Of a stretch of 64,000 nucleotides of DNA, positions 1-7,917 are shown piece after piece. How positions within the stretch are numbered: position 1 is the first letter of the stretch; the number at the start of each line of letters is the position of its first letter. The position numbers were made by a program, and so were the translations under genes. Below the pieces are notes generated by a model. It saw only the letters and a list, made by a program, of their open reading frames with translations, ran no database searches and was not told the DNA's origin. The stretch comes from Methylothermaceae bacteria B42. GTDB taxonomy: Bacteria > Pseudomonadota > Gammaproteobacteria > Methylococcales > Methylothermaceae. The stretch spans positions 62,001-126,000 of the forward strand of contig LSNW01000031.1 in assembly GCA_001566965.1 (NCBI GenBank), given 5' to 3'.

Positions 1-615
1 GAAACGTTGCCAGGTAATGTCTTGTTGGCCATAGGCGGTTTCCACCGTCAACACCAAGGCGGATTGTTCGTAGTCCCAGGCAGTCACCCCTATAGCCGCA
101 GCCTGACGCACCTGGGAACGCCCGCCATCGGCCGCCACCAAAAGCCGGCAGCTCAAAACACGCCCATCTTCCAGCGCCAACTCCGAACCTTTGCCTTGAT
201 ATTGAATCCGTTTGGGCTTGGCAGGACAGATAAAATCGATATTGTCAAAATCCTTTAAACGCTTTAATAAGCCTAATTGGATCAAGCGGTTTTCGATGAT
301 ATAGCCCAGCTCCGGGTATTTGAGATCGCGGCTGCGGAATTCCGTGCCATCAGTCATTTCCCAGACTTTCATGCGCCGAAACGGGCACAGACGCATCTCG
401 GCGATGGGATTCCATGCGCCTACACTTTCCAGAATTCTACGGGATGCGATACTAATTGCAGAAACTCTAAGATCCAGGGGTTGATCCGGTTCAAAAGGCT
501 GAGGGGGGCTGCCTTCGATAACTGCTACTTTCAAAGGCAAATTCCCCAGTGAGCACGCCAGGGTCGCCCCAACCATTCCACCACCAACGATAATCACATC
601 GTAGTGTTGTTTCAT
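1..615 (-). CDS. FAD-dependent ubiquinone-biosynthesis hydroxylase (UbiH/UbiF/VisC family), 3' part outside window
   Basis: Reading leftwards from the ATG at 615, the translation opens with the Rossmann motif VGGGMVGATLA (about residues 10-20). It continues with the family signature DLRVSAIS near residue 48 and CPFRRMKVWE near residue 76. The second FAD motif appears as LVAADGGRSQVR near residue 158. These are the marks of flavin monooxygenases that hydroxylate the ring of the ubiquinone precursor at the inner membrane. The frame is open to the window edge, so about 205 residues of an expected ~390-400 are present. An AGGA sequence lies just upstream of the start. Which ring position it hydroxylates (UbiH, UbiF or UbiI) cannot be told from this part. 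Confidence 0.85.
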   Translation of the reverse strand, partial: MKQHYDVIIVGGGMVGATLACSLGNLPLKVAVIEGSPPQPFEPDQPLDLRVSAISIASRRILESVGAWNPIAEMRLCPFRRMKVWEMTDGTEFRSRDLKYPELGYIIENRLIQLGLLKRLKDFDNIDFICPAKPKRIQYQGKGSELALEDGRVLSCRLLVAADGGRSQVRQAAAIGVTAWDYEQSALVLTVETAYGQQDITWQRF

Positions 616-943
616 AGCATTGATCCTCATTTTGAAAGATAGCATTGGTCAAGATCCGATCATACTCGATATTGAACCAAGGCGGAATAAAAGAAAACCG
701 GATTTACCCGCTCATCACTTACCCAACCTTAGTAACGTCGCATCAACGGGTTCTCAACAAGAAAACGGCGCTTTCATGTCAATCCGTCAATGTATGAAAT
801 CACTCAAATTGCGAATCAAGAAAAACTTTCAGCCCGCCGCCATCTCTCAAACTGTATTACCTACCTTTCGCTTCACTACTTATTGGATTGGGTTACCACA
901 AGCAGTTGCGTTGACAATCCTCTTCCGCAATCTGTAGCAAATG
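616..943. other. Intergenic region upstream of the Ubi hydroxylase
   Basis: This 328-bp stretch lies between the start of the hydroxylase gene and the end of the porin gene, both on the minus strand. Short open frames exist on both strands but none has a ribosome binding site or a recognisable protein. It presumably holds the hydroxylase promoter. I see no repeat or RNA gene in it. Confidence 0.4.
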
Positions 944-2260
944 TCAAAAGGTCAGCTGAGTGCGGACCTGAAAGATGTCCAGATCCTCGGCCTGTTTGAT
1001 ACGGCTGTTGTTGAGCTGGTGGGTCCAGTCGAACATCAAGCGCACGAAAGGATTCAAGTACCAGTTCATCCCGGCGGTAAAATCCTGGGCACGACCACCA
1101 TGAACATCGTCGTCGTTGAGATCGACCCAGCCGTAACGGGCTGCCAGTTCCCACGCGCCCAGACCGCCATTGCCGAGACTGAAGAGCTGATGGGGCTTGA
1201 GGCGCTTGAACTTGCCCGCCGCCAGTTTGTAGGAAGCAGCCTTAGACTCGCCGGTCAGCGACCAGGTTGCCTGGACGTGGAAACCGTCGAAGCTAACGTC
1301 CTTCAGCCCGCCCTTGCGGTTCAGCATCGCATGGGTATATTCCCCTTCCACGCCGAAAGGCCCGTACACCACCGCGGCCTCGCCACCGATCAGGCCGACG
1401 TCCTCGGTGTCGGAGAGAGTGCCGCTATCGACTAGCTTGAAGCCAGACTGGTGCGAGCTTTTGTATTTAAACCGCGGGCCGCCTCCGTTGCTGGGTTGGC
1501 GGTAGGCGCCGCGAAGGCCGAAGTGCACGACACCCTCCTCGTTATGCAGCGGGACAAAAATCAAACGACCGGCACTCCCCCAACCTTCGTCGTTGCCCTT
1601 GCCGATACTCTCACCATAGAGGCCGGCGGCGGCGAACCAGTTTTTGCCATGAGATTGCAAGCGCATCCCCAGGGCGCGGTCAACCACCGCTTCGGTGATG
1701 CTGGTGTCTATCGCCCGTTCGATGAAGGGGATGTCATTGGAGCTCATTTCGACCTCCAGGCTGAAGGGCTGCTTCTGGTGACCGAAGCCGATAAAGTCCA
1801 ATCCATAGGGGTTTAGGCCAGTGTATCCGACCCACAAATCTTTAATGTGGGTTTCGTTGTGAGCGAAATCGTATTGCGCGGAGTATTTCCAGTCGCGAAA
1901 GAATTTACCCTTGACGTGCAGACGGCCACGGCGGATTTCCAAGCCATCGTCGATGTTCTGGCCCACGATGTTATCCTGGTCGTGATAAGCTGCTTGCAGG
2001 TGCATCCGGCCACCGATCTTCATTTCGAAATTGCCGTCGCTGGTCGTGATTTGCAGTCCTTTCTTGAGGCTGACGCTGACATCGTTCTTGGTCAGCGGTT
2101 CTTTCTTCTTCAAGAGCTTGTCGTATTGGGCTTTGGTAATGGCGCCGTTGGCGAGCAAAATCTCGAGCAGTTCCGCATCGGCGGCCTGGACATAACCCTG
2201 CACGGCAAAAATAGCCAAACCGATCCCCCCAACCGGACCCCATAATTTTTTCAGTTGCAT
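944..2260 (-). CDS. Phosphate-selective porin O/P family outer-membrane channel
   Basis: The 438-residue protein starts with a typical signal peptide ending near VQAADA. A short helical linker with LLANGAITKAQYDKLLKK follows. Next comes the strand-rich porin O/P domain with GGRMHLQAAYHDQD, EIRRGRLHVKGKF, and WKYSAQYDFA followed by WVGYTG. The C-terminus ends in alternating hydrophobic residues and a final Phe (RTQLTF), as expected for Bam-dependent barrels. Members of the OprP/OprO family let phosphate or other anions, sometimes other solutes, cross the outer membrane. A Pho-box-like sequence sits about 70 bp upstream, which fits phosphate control. The exact substrate is inferred only from family and context. 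Confidence 0.85.
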   Translation of the reverse strand: MQLKKLWGPVGGIGLAIFAVQGYVQAADAELLEILLANGAITKAQYDKLLKKKEPLTKNDVSVSLKKGLQITTSDGNFEMKIGGRMHLQAAYHDQDNIVGQNIDDGLEIRRGRLHVKGKFFRDWKYSAQYDFAHNETHIKDLWVGYTGLNPYGLDFIGFGHQKQPFSLEVEMSSNDIPFIERAIDTSITEAVVDRALGMRLQSHGKNWFAAAGLYGESIGKGNDEGWGSAGRLIFVPLHNEEGVVHFGLRGAYRQPSNGGGPRFKYKSSHQSGFKLVDSGTLSDTEDVGLIGGEAAVVYGPFGVEGEYTHAMLNRKGGLKDVSFDGFHVQATWSLTGESKAASYKLAAGKFKRLKPHQLFSLGNGGLGAWELAARYGWVDLNDDDVHGGRAQDFTAGMNWYLNPFVRLMFDWTHQLNNSRIKQAEDLDIFQVRTQLTF

Positions 2261-2331
2261 AGCTCACTCTCCAAAGATTGTCATTCAAAATCGTCACCGT
2301 AATGCAATATAACGATGAAATGTTAAGGATT

Positions 2332-2350
2332 GATTAAAGTTTTATGACGC
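2332..2350 (-). promoter_or_regulatory. Candidate Pho box upstream of the OprP-like porin
   Basis: On the minus strand the sequence reads GCGTCATAAAACTTTAATC, close to the PhoB consensus of two 7-bp repeats 11 bp apart (CTGTCAT-A-rich-CTGTCAC). The first half-site matches well and the second is weak. It ends about 72 bp before the porin ATG, a suitable place for activation. PhoB itself is not in this window. Confidence 0.4.
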
Positions 2351-2368
2351 TTGGGCGGGCTCTTGTCA

Positions 2369-2544
2369 CTTAAATTTTGCAAGTGATTCGAGCACCGAGG
2401 GTGTCAAGCAAGACTATAGTCAAGGCGGCAAGCCAATTTTCGCGCAGGCGTGGCAGCGCTACTTCGAGCATAAAATTGGCACGGCCAACGCAACATAAAG
2501 GCTTGACTTGGCAACCGAATGCCGAAGCACTTGCAGAATTTAGG
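2369..2544. repeat. 176-bp palindromic mobile repeat, copy 1
   Basis: This copy begins CTTAAATTTTGCAAGTG and ends CACTTGCAGAATTTAGG, so its ends are inverted repeats with two mismatches. The flanks are TGTCA and TGTAA, consistent with a 5-bp target duplication with one change. Inner segments also pair: CCAATTTT with AAAATTGG, and GTGGC with GCTAC. It is about 92% identical (14 differences in 176) to the copy at 5996-6171 and has the same length and orientation. It carries no transposase. The open frames across it change amino acids freely between copies, so it is best read as a MITE-like or structured element rather than a gene. Confidence 0.85.
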
Positions 2545-2638
2545 TGTAATATAAACCCCAGCATTGAGCCAAAGATGCTTGAAATAGGGGCCAATCATTG
2601 CCCTGGCCGGCTGCAAAACACCAAGAGGTAGAAAAGGG

Positions 2639-5600
2639 TTGCCATCTTTTCCGTTGAGATTACTTTTTATCGTCTTAATTTTGATCTATCCCCTTCCGCC
2701 AGTGTTGGGAGGCGAGCCCCTCAATGAAGAGATATTAAGTCAAGAACAAAAAACCGTTGAAGCCGCAGGTCTATCGGACGAGCAACGCAAACAAGCTTTG
2801 GAATGGCTGGGCCAGGCCGGTCAGTGGTTACGCCAGGCAGAATCGGCGGAAACCAACCGCAAGGCTTTGGCCCAGCGCCTGCAAACAGCTCCGAAACGCT
2901 TAAAACAACTCCGCCGGCTGCTACAAAACCCGGCGCTCCTTACCCGTCAATGGCCAACGCTTAACCTGTCCCGTCCCCTGGATCAACTGGAAATTCAATT
3001 GACTAAGGAAATAAACGCCCTCACTGCGCTGCAAGCGTCATTGGAAAAGAAAGAAGAAGCCCTGACAGACCTGCTTGCCGCCGTCACTACCGACGGCCAG
3101 AGAATCGCACAGCTACAGCGCCAACTTACCGCCGTCGAAAATGAACTCAAAGCCATCAGTGACAAATTGTCCGAACCTTTGACCCATACCCGTTATCTGG
3201 CGTTGGAAGGGCAGCGCCGGTGGCTTCTGGCGGAGCTGGAATGGCTCCGCCTGCGACAGGCCAATGTCGCCATCTTGACCGAACTCACCCGGGCGGAGAG
3301 AGATCTGTTGGCGCTTCAACTTGCCGAACGGCAAACTCGAATTGAACGCCTGCGCCAGGCAATCGAATCCATTCGCCAGCAACAAACCTTCATCAAGGCC
3401 CAGAAAGCGGAAAAAGCCTTGCGGGCGGCAGAGAAGGAAGTTCGACCTGAAATCGAAAAAAATCTTGTTTTGTGGTCCGAGCTGAAAGGACTCATTAAAA
3501 AGGAAAAGGCGCTCAAATCGGAACTTGAAAACCTCAAAAAAACGGAGGATCGAATCCGCGATGATTTCGACAAGACCCGCCGCGCCGTTGAGCTGCTCGG
3601 GACCGACGAAGCGTTAGCGCGCTTATTATTCAGAAGCTTTAGAAACCTGCCCTCCCTATCCGCGCTGCAACAATCCGCGGAAAAACGCCATGCTTTGCTG
3701 CGCAAGGCAATCCTCCGCCGCTTTGAAATTGAAGAGGCGCTGCAGCATCTCAGCGACCTGGACCGGCTAACCGGAACCTGGCTCCAGAACCTGCCTGAAA
3801 ACGTGAGCAAGGGGCGCCGGGCTGTGCTGAAACTACAATTGAAAGAGGCCCTCAAAAACCGCCGCGAAGCATTACAAGCTTTACGGCAGGAATATACCCG
3901 TTACCTGGGAACCTTATCGGAACTAGACGCCACGGAAAAACAACTGGTGGAGCTAATCGCTTCTTACCGGGAATATATTGAACAAAAATTACTATGGATC
4001 CGCTACCGCAAATTGCCGTCTCTCCAACAATGGGTTACGCCCCTGCAAACGTTTACGGAAGAGAAAACCCTGAGTCGCATCTGGCATCAGTTGGCCGGCC
4101 ACTTCAAGGCTGACCCCGCGCCTCCGCTGCTGACGCTGCTATTCGCCTTGATCCTGCTGGCGCTGCGCCAACGCGCTCACAAAGATCTGGAAGCCATGGC
4201 TCAGGCAACCCATAGCATTCGCAGCGACAATTTTCTCAATACCCTTCGCGCCCTGCTCGATACCGTGATTCTAGCCGCCCCCCTGCCCATCCTTTTATAC
4301 GGCATTGGATTGTGGTTGCAGCGCAAGGCCGTTGGCAACGATCAACTTTTCGCTCTGGCTCAAGGCTTGATTGTGGCAGGCAGGCCTGCCGCCACCATGG
4401 GATTATTGCGGCAGATTTGCCGGCCGGAAGGGTTGGCCCACCGCCATTTGCGCTGGCTGCAGGCCACTCGAGAACAACTTTGGCGTCATCTGCGCTGGTT
4501 TTATCCACTGGCAGTGATATGTGCTTTTATCGTGGCATCCACCAGCGAACTCATCCTGACCGATCTTTCCTTGACCCTGGGGCGTTGGACCTTTGCTGCA
4601 TTCATGGTGATTGCCAGTGGTTTGATTTATCATCTCTGGCGATGGGACGGCCCTATCATTTCCCAACTGAGAGCCTCCCGTCCCAGCTGGGTCGTTTCCT
4701 ATCATGCCCTGTGGCTACCAGCCGTTGTGCTGATCCCGCTACTGTTGGCAATTGCCGCCGCCGTTGGTTATTACTATGCGGCTTATTACCTGGCCAGGGG
4801 ATTATTCCGAACCCTTTGGTATTTTGTCGCCTTGATGCTGGTGAAGGACTTCCTGCTGCGTTGGATTTATGTGACGGAACGACGCCTGCGCTATCAGGAA
4901 ATTCTGCGGCGAAGGGAGGAACTCAAGGCACAACGGGCTGAAGAAGAGCACGAAAGTGAATTGCCACCGGTGGAAGAACCGCAAGTGGATTTTGGCCAGC
5001 TGGGCCAGCAAACCCGCCGCTTGCTCCATATCGGTTTCTTCTTCGCGGCGCTGGCGGGTCTTTGGCTGATTTGGAAGGATGCCGTCCCCGCGCTGTCCTT
5101 TCTGGAAGAAATCACCCTCCCGATGACCACCACGAAAATCGTTGGCGGGGTGCCCAAAACCGTTGCCCTCACCCTGGCCGACCTGGTGACCGGATTGATA
5201 CTGGGCATTTTAACCATGCTGGCGGCCAAGAATGTTTCCGGCCTGTTGGAGTTTCTGATTTTCCAGCGCCTGCCCATGGAAAAAGGCGCCCGCTATGCCT
5301 GGACGACCTTGACCCAATACATGATAGCGGCGCTTGGCATCTATGTGGTCTTTGCCTCTTTAGGGGTGCAGTGGTCGGAAATTCAATGGTTGCTTGCCGC
5401 TCTCTCGGTTGGCGTGGGCTTCGGTCTCCAGGAAGTGGTGGCCAATTTCATCAGCGGCTTGATTTTGCTGTTCGAGCGCCCCATCCGGGTGGGCGATATC
5501 GTGACCGTGGCCGATGTCACCGGCACCGTGTCCCGCATCCGCATCCGCGCCACCACCATTCTCAATTGGGACCGGCAAGAATTTATCATTCCCAACAAAA

Positions 5601-5989
5601 AATTCATCACTGGGGAGTTTATCAATTGGACCTTGTCCGATCCCATCAACCGGGTTTTGATTAACGTGGGAATCGCCTACGGCAGCGACGTTCATCAAGC
5701 CATGGACTTGATCCGGGAGGTGGTGGAAAGCCATCCGGAAGTCCTGGAGGATCCGAAGCCTTTGATTACCTTCGAGGAATTTGGCGACGATGCCTTGCTG
5801 ATTATCATCCGGGCCTATCTCGGCACCATGGACAACCGGCTGAGCACCATTACCGAGCTTCATCACGGCATTTACGAAAAGCTCAACGCCGCCGGCATTG
5901 AAATCGCCTTTCCACAACGGGATGTCCATCTGGATACCCGCCAGCCGCTGGAGATCAAAATCACCGATCCGGCAAAGGAAAAAGGTTAA
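2639..5989 (+). CDS. MscK/KefA-like mechanosensitive ion channel
   Basis: The 1116-residue protein begins with a signal peptide (about residues 1-24). A long Leu/Glu/Arg-rich coiled-coil periplasmic region follows to about residue 490. Several membrane segments lie between about 495 and 890. The C-terminal MscS core follows: a pore helix near 920 (VGVGFGLQEVVANF) and a beta domain with ERPIRVGDIVTV and SRIRIRATTILNWDR. The size and layout match the large MscK-type members, which open under membrane tension and release solutes, often with potassium dependence. The start is TTG at 2639 with AAGAGGT about 10 bp upstream; no ATG near it fits the signal peptide. The gene lies between the two palindromic repeats. 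Confidence 0.88.
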   Translation: MPSFPLRLLFIVLILIYPLPPVLGGEPLNEEILSQEQKTVEAAGLSDEQRKQALEWLGQAGQWLRQAESAETNRKALAQRLQTAPKRLKQLRRLLQNPALLTRQWPTLNLSRPLDQLEIQLTKEINALTALQASLEKKEEALTDLLAAVTTDGQRIAQLQRQLTAVENELKAISDKLSEPLTHTRYLALEGQRRWLLAELEWLRLRQANVAILTELTRAERDLLALQLAERQTRIERLRQAIESIRQQQTFIKAQKAEKALRAAEKEVRPEIEKNLVLWSELKGLIKKEKALKSELENLKKTEDRIRDDFDKTRRAVELLGTDEALARLLFRSFRNLPSLSALQQSAEKRHALLRKAILRRFEIEEALQHLSDLDRLTGTWLQNLPENVSKGRRAVLKLQLKEALKNRREALQALRQEYTRYLGTLSELDATEKQLVELIASYREYIEQKLLWIRYRKLPSLQQWVTPLQTFTEEKTLSRIWHQLAGHFKADPAPPLLTLLFALILLALRQRAHKDLEAMAQATHSIRSDNFLNTLRALLDTVILAAPLPILLYGIGLWLQRKAVGNDQLFALAQGLIVAGRPAATMGLLRQICRPEGLAHRHLRWLQATREQLWRHLRWFYPLAVICAFIVASTSELILTDLSLTLGRWTFAAFMVIASGLIYHLWRWDGPIISQLRASRPSWVVSYHALWLPAVVLIPLLLAIAAAVGYYYAAYYLARGLFRTLWYFVALMLVKDFLLRWIYVTERRLRYQEILRRREELKAQRAEEEHESELPPVEEPQVDFGQLGQQTRRLLHIGFFFAALAGLWLIWKDAVPALSFLEEITLPMTTTKIVGGVPKTVALTLADLVTGLILGILTMLAAKNVSGLLEFLIFQRLPMEKGARYAWTTLTQYMIAALGIYVVFASLGVQWSEIQWLLAALSVGVGFGLQEVVANFISGLILLFERPIRVGDIVTVADVTGTVSRIRIRATTILNWDRQEFIIPNKKFITGEFINWTLSDPINRVLINVGIAYGSDVHQAMDLIREVVESHPEVLEDPKPLITFEEFGDDALLIIIRAYLGTMDNRLSTITELHHGIYEKLNAAGIEIAFPQRDVHLDTRQPLEIKITDPAKEKG

Positions 5990-5995
5990 ATTTCA

Positions 5996-6171
5996 CCTAA
6001 ATTCTGCAAGTGATTCGAGCACCGAGGGTGTCAAGCAAGCCTTTAGGCAAGGCGGCAAGCCAATTTTCGCGCAGGAGTAGCAGCGCTACTTCGAGCATAA
6101 AATTGGTGCAGCCAACGCAGCATAAAGGCTTGATTTGGCAGCCGAATGCCGAAACACTTGCAGAATTTAGG
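5996..6171. repeat. 176-bp palindromic mobile repeat, copy 2, with exact target duplication
   Basis: The ends are a perfect 17-bp inverted repeat, CCTAAATTCTGCAAGTG and its complement. The element is flanked by TTTCA on both sides (5991-5995 and 6172-6176), an exact 5-bp target duplication. The right-hand TTTCA contains the TGA stop of the ppk2 gene, so insertion occurred at that gene's end without changing the protein. Compared with copy 1, GACTATAGTC has become GCCTTTAGGC, where an A-T pair is replaced by C-G. That keeps the small palindrome and suggests a conserved fold. Confidence 0.88.
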
Positions 6172-6173
6172 TT

Positions 6174-7016
6174 TCAGCTATTTTCCACCGCCTCGTGGTA
6201 CTTGAGGCGAATCAAATCCAGATCCACCTGGGGGTTGGGCCATTGCATCTTTAACGATTCCAGACTCTCCACCACAATCTGCGAGATCGCCAAGTTACGA
6301 AACCATTTCTTATCGGCGGGGATGACAAACCACGGCGCATGATCACGACTACATCGGGACAAGGCATCTTCGTAAGCTTGTTGGTAGTCGTGCCAGTATT
6401 TCCTTTCACTGTAATCGGCTTCGCTGATTTTCCAGCGCTTCTTCGGGTTTTCCAGCCGCTTACGGAACCGGCGCAATTGCTCTTCGGGGCTGATATGAAG
6501 GAAAAATTTGAGGATATGCGTTCCATTATCCGCTAGCAGGCGCTCGAACTCGTTGATCTGGTCGTAACGTTTTTCCCACACCGATTTTGGCACTAATTTG
6601 TGTACTCGAACCACCAGCACATCTTCGTAATGGGAGCGATTGAAAATAGCCACTTGTCTGCGGCCCGGGGCTGCTTTATGTACGCGCCAAAGAAAATCGT
6701 GGGCGGCTTCTTCCTCGGTGGGGACTTTGAAGCTGGTGACCCGGCAGCCCTGGGGATTCATGTAGCCCAACACGTGGCGGATAGTGCCATCCTTACCGCT
6801 GGCGTCCAATCCTTGCAGGACGATCAGTAAACTGCGTTTGTTTTCCGCATATAACAAATATTGCAAATCCCGCAGGCGCTGGAGGCAATCGGCCAGATCC
6901 GCTTTCGCCTCCTGTTTATTCTTATATCCCGGCGTTGCATCGGTGTCGATCTCCGCTAAGTGGATTTTCTTCCCTGGCAGGACCTTGAAACGCTGTAGGA
7001 AGGAAGTCTTTGCCAT
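6174..7016 (-). CDS. ppk2: PPK2-family polyphosphate kinase / polyphosphate:nucleotide phosphotransferase
   Basis: The 280-residue single-domain protein has the PPK2 Walker A loop GLDASGKDG (about residue 70). It also has the Walker B-like IFNRSHYEDVLV (about 125) and lid arginines in LRRFRKRLENPKKRWK. PPK2 enzymes move phosphate between polyphosphate and nucleotides, usually making GTP/ATP or ADP from polyphosphate. The single domain resembles the group annotated as polyphosphate:nucleotide phosphotransferase, but acceptor preference cannot be read from sequence alone. The ATG directly abuts the stop codon of marC, so the two are co-transcribed and probably translationally coupled. Its own stop lies in the target duplication of the downstream palindromic element. 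Confidence 0.9.
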   Translation of the reverse strand: MAKTSFLQRFKVLPGKKIHLAEIDTDATPGYKNKQEAKADLADCLQRLRDLQYLLYAENKRSLLIVLQGLDASGKDGTIRHVLGYMNPQGCRVTSFKVPTEEEAAHDFLWRVHKAAPGRRQVAIFNRSHYEDVLVVRVHKLVPKSVWEKRYDQINEFERLLADNGTHILKFFLHISPEEQLRRFRKRLENPKKRWKISEADYSERKYWHDYQQAYEDALSRCSRDHAPWFVIPADKKWFRNLAISQIVVESLESLKMQWPNPQVDLDLIRLKYHEAVENS

Positions 7017-7640
7017 TTAACCCAACCCTGGAAATAATGCGATCAAGCCATTGGCGATGATCTGCACGCCAATGGCCGCCAAAATCAAACCGGCAACCCG
7101 CTGCATAATATTGATGCCGGTTACGCCGAAATAATCATCAATGGATTGTGCTTTTTTCAAAATCCACCAAATGGCGAAACCTACGCCAGCCACCACCATT
7201 GAGAGTACCATACGCCCACCTATTCCACCGGCTTGGTTGGCAATCACGACCACCATACTAATCGCCGCGGGACCCGCCATTAATGGAATAGCCAAGGGAA
7301 CGATAGCGATATCTTCGCGCCCGGCGGCTTCATCGGCTTCTGCTGCGGTTTGCGCCAGTGCACTGGTGCGGGCGTGGAGCATGGAAACCGCCATCAACAA
7401 AATCACCAGACCGCCACCTACTTGAAACGCTCCCAGGCTGATATTAAAGAGGTTGAGCAGCAATTCACCCAGCCACACTGCGGCAAGCAAGGCCACCGTC
7501 ATGGCAATCGCCGCAGTGCGGGCAATTCTAAGCCGGTCTTCAACTGGGCGCTGTGCCGTCAATGCAAAATAACCGGAAACCGCATCCAAGGGATTCACCA
7601 CAATCAATAGGCTGATAAATGCTTTGATGACAAAAATCAT
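7017..7640 (-). CDS. MarC-family integral membrane protein
   Basis: The 207-residue protein has about six hydrophobic helices. It shows the family marks VVNPLDAVSGYFALT near the N-terminus and AIVPLAIPLMAGPAAIS in the middle. MarC proteins sit in the inner membrane and have no established transport substrate; the old link to multiple antibiotic resistance was not borne out. The start at 7640 has a strong GGAGGAGG site immediately upstream. The stop codon directly precedes the ppk2 ATG, so the two genes form a tight pair. Confidence 0.88.
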   Translation of the reverse strand: MIFVIKAFISLLIVVNPLDAVSGYFALTAQRPVEDRLRIARTAAIAMTVALLAAVWLGELLLNLFNISLGAFQVGGGLVILLMAVSMLHARTSALAQTAAEADEAAGREDIAIVPLAIPLMAGPAAISMVVVIANQAGGIGGRMVLSMVVAGVGFAIWWILKKAQSIDDYFGVTGINIMQRVAGLILAAIGVQIIANGLIALFPGLG

Positions 7641-7668
7641 GGCCTCCTCCGTTGTAAATTGCGCAGTA

Positions 7669-7917
7669 TTACTTGGTTTGTTCGAGTATTTTCCTCCCTT
7701 TTGGCGTCAATTCCCATAAAATCCGGCACTGTTGGCGTATGGAACATTCCTTGCACAACGGCGGACAATCTGTGGACAAAGGGCGTAAATAGCCCATGTT
7801 CACCAACTGTTGCAGCATTTGCCGTAATAACGATTCAGACACGCCCAATCGTTTTGCCAAACGGGGCACGTCTGTTTGCCCCACCCGCGCTACTTCAACC
7901 AACAATTGTTTAAGCAT
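7669..7917 (-). CDS. FeoC-like winged-helix protein
   Basis: This 82-residue protein follows feoB with an 8-bp overlap. Its N-terminal half reads as a winged helix (VPRLAKRLGVSESLLRQMLQQL). A cysteine cluster DCPPLCKECSIRQQC (about residues 50-64) follows and could hold an iron-sulfur cluster, as in FeoC. FeoC proteins bind or stabilise FeoB and may sense iron or oxygen. The position at the end of the feo unit and the cysteine pattern both support the call. Sequence conservation of FeoC is low, so the name is by similarity of layout. Confidence 0.75.
   Translation of the reverse strand: MLKQLLVEVARVGQTDVPRLAKRLGVSESLLRQMLQQLVNMGYLRPLSTDCPPLCKECSIRQQCRILWELTPKGRKILEQTK

Noticed and set aside
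2377-2631. Open frame across palindromic repeat copy 1, with a similar one in copy 2 (6010-6342)
   Set aside because: The peptides resemble each other only because the DNA does; differences between copies mostly change amino acids and there is no ribosome site, so I treat them as non-coding.
3316-3855. 179-codon frame opposite the MscK-like gene
   Set aside because: Serine/arginine-rich shadow of a coiled-coil gene on the other strand, with no homology or ribosome site.
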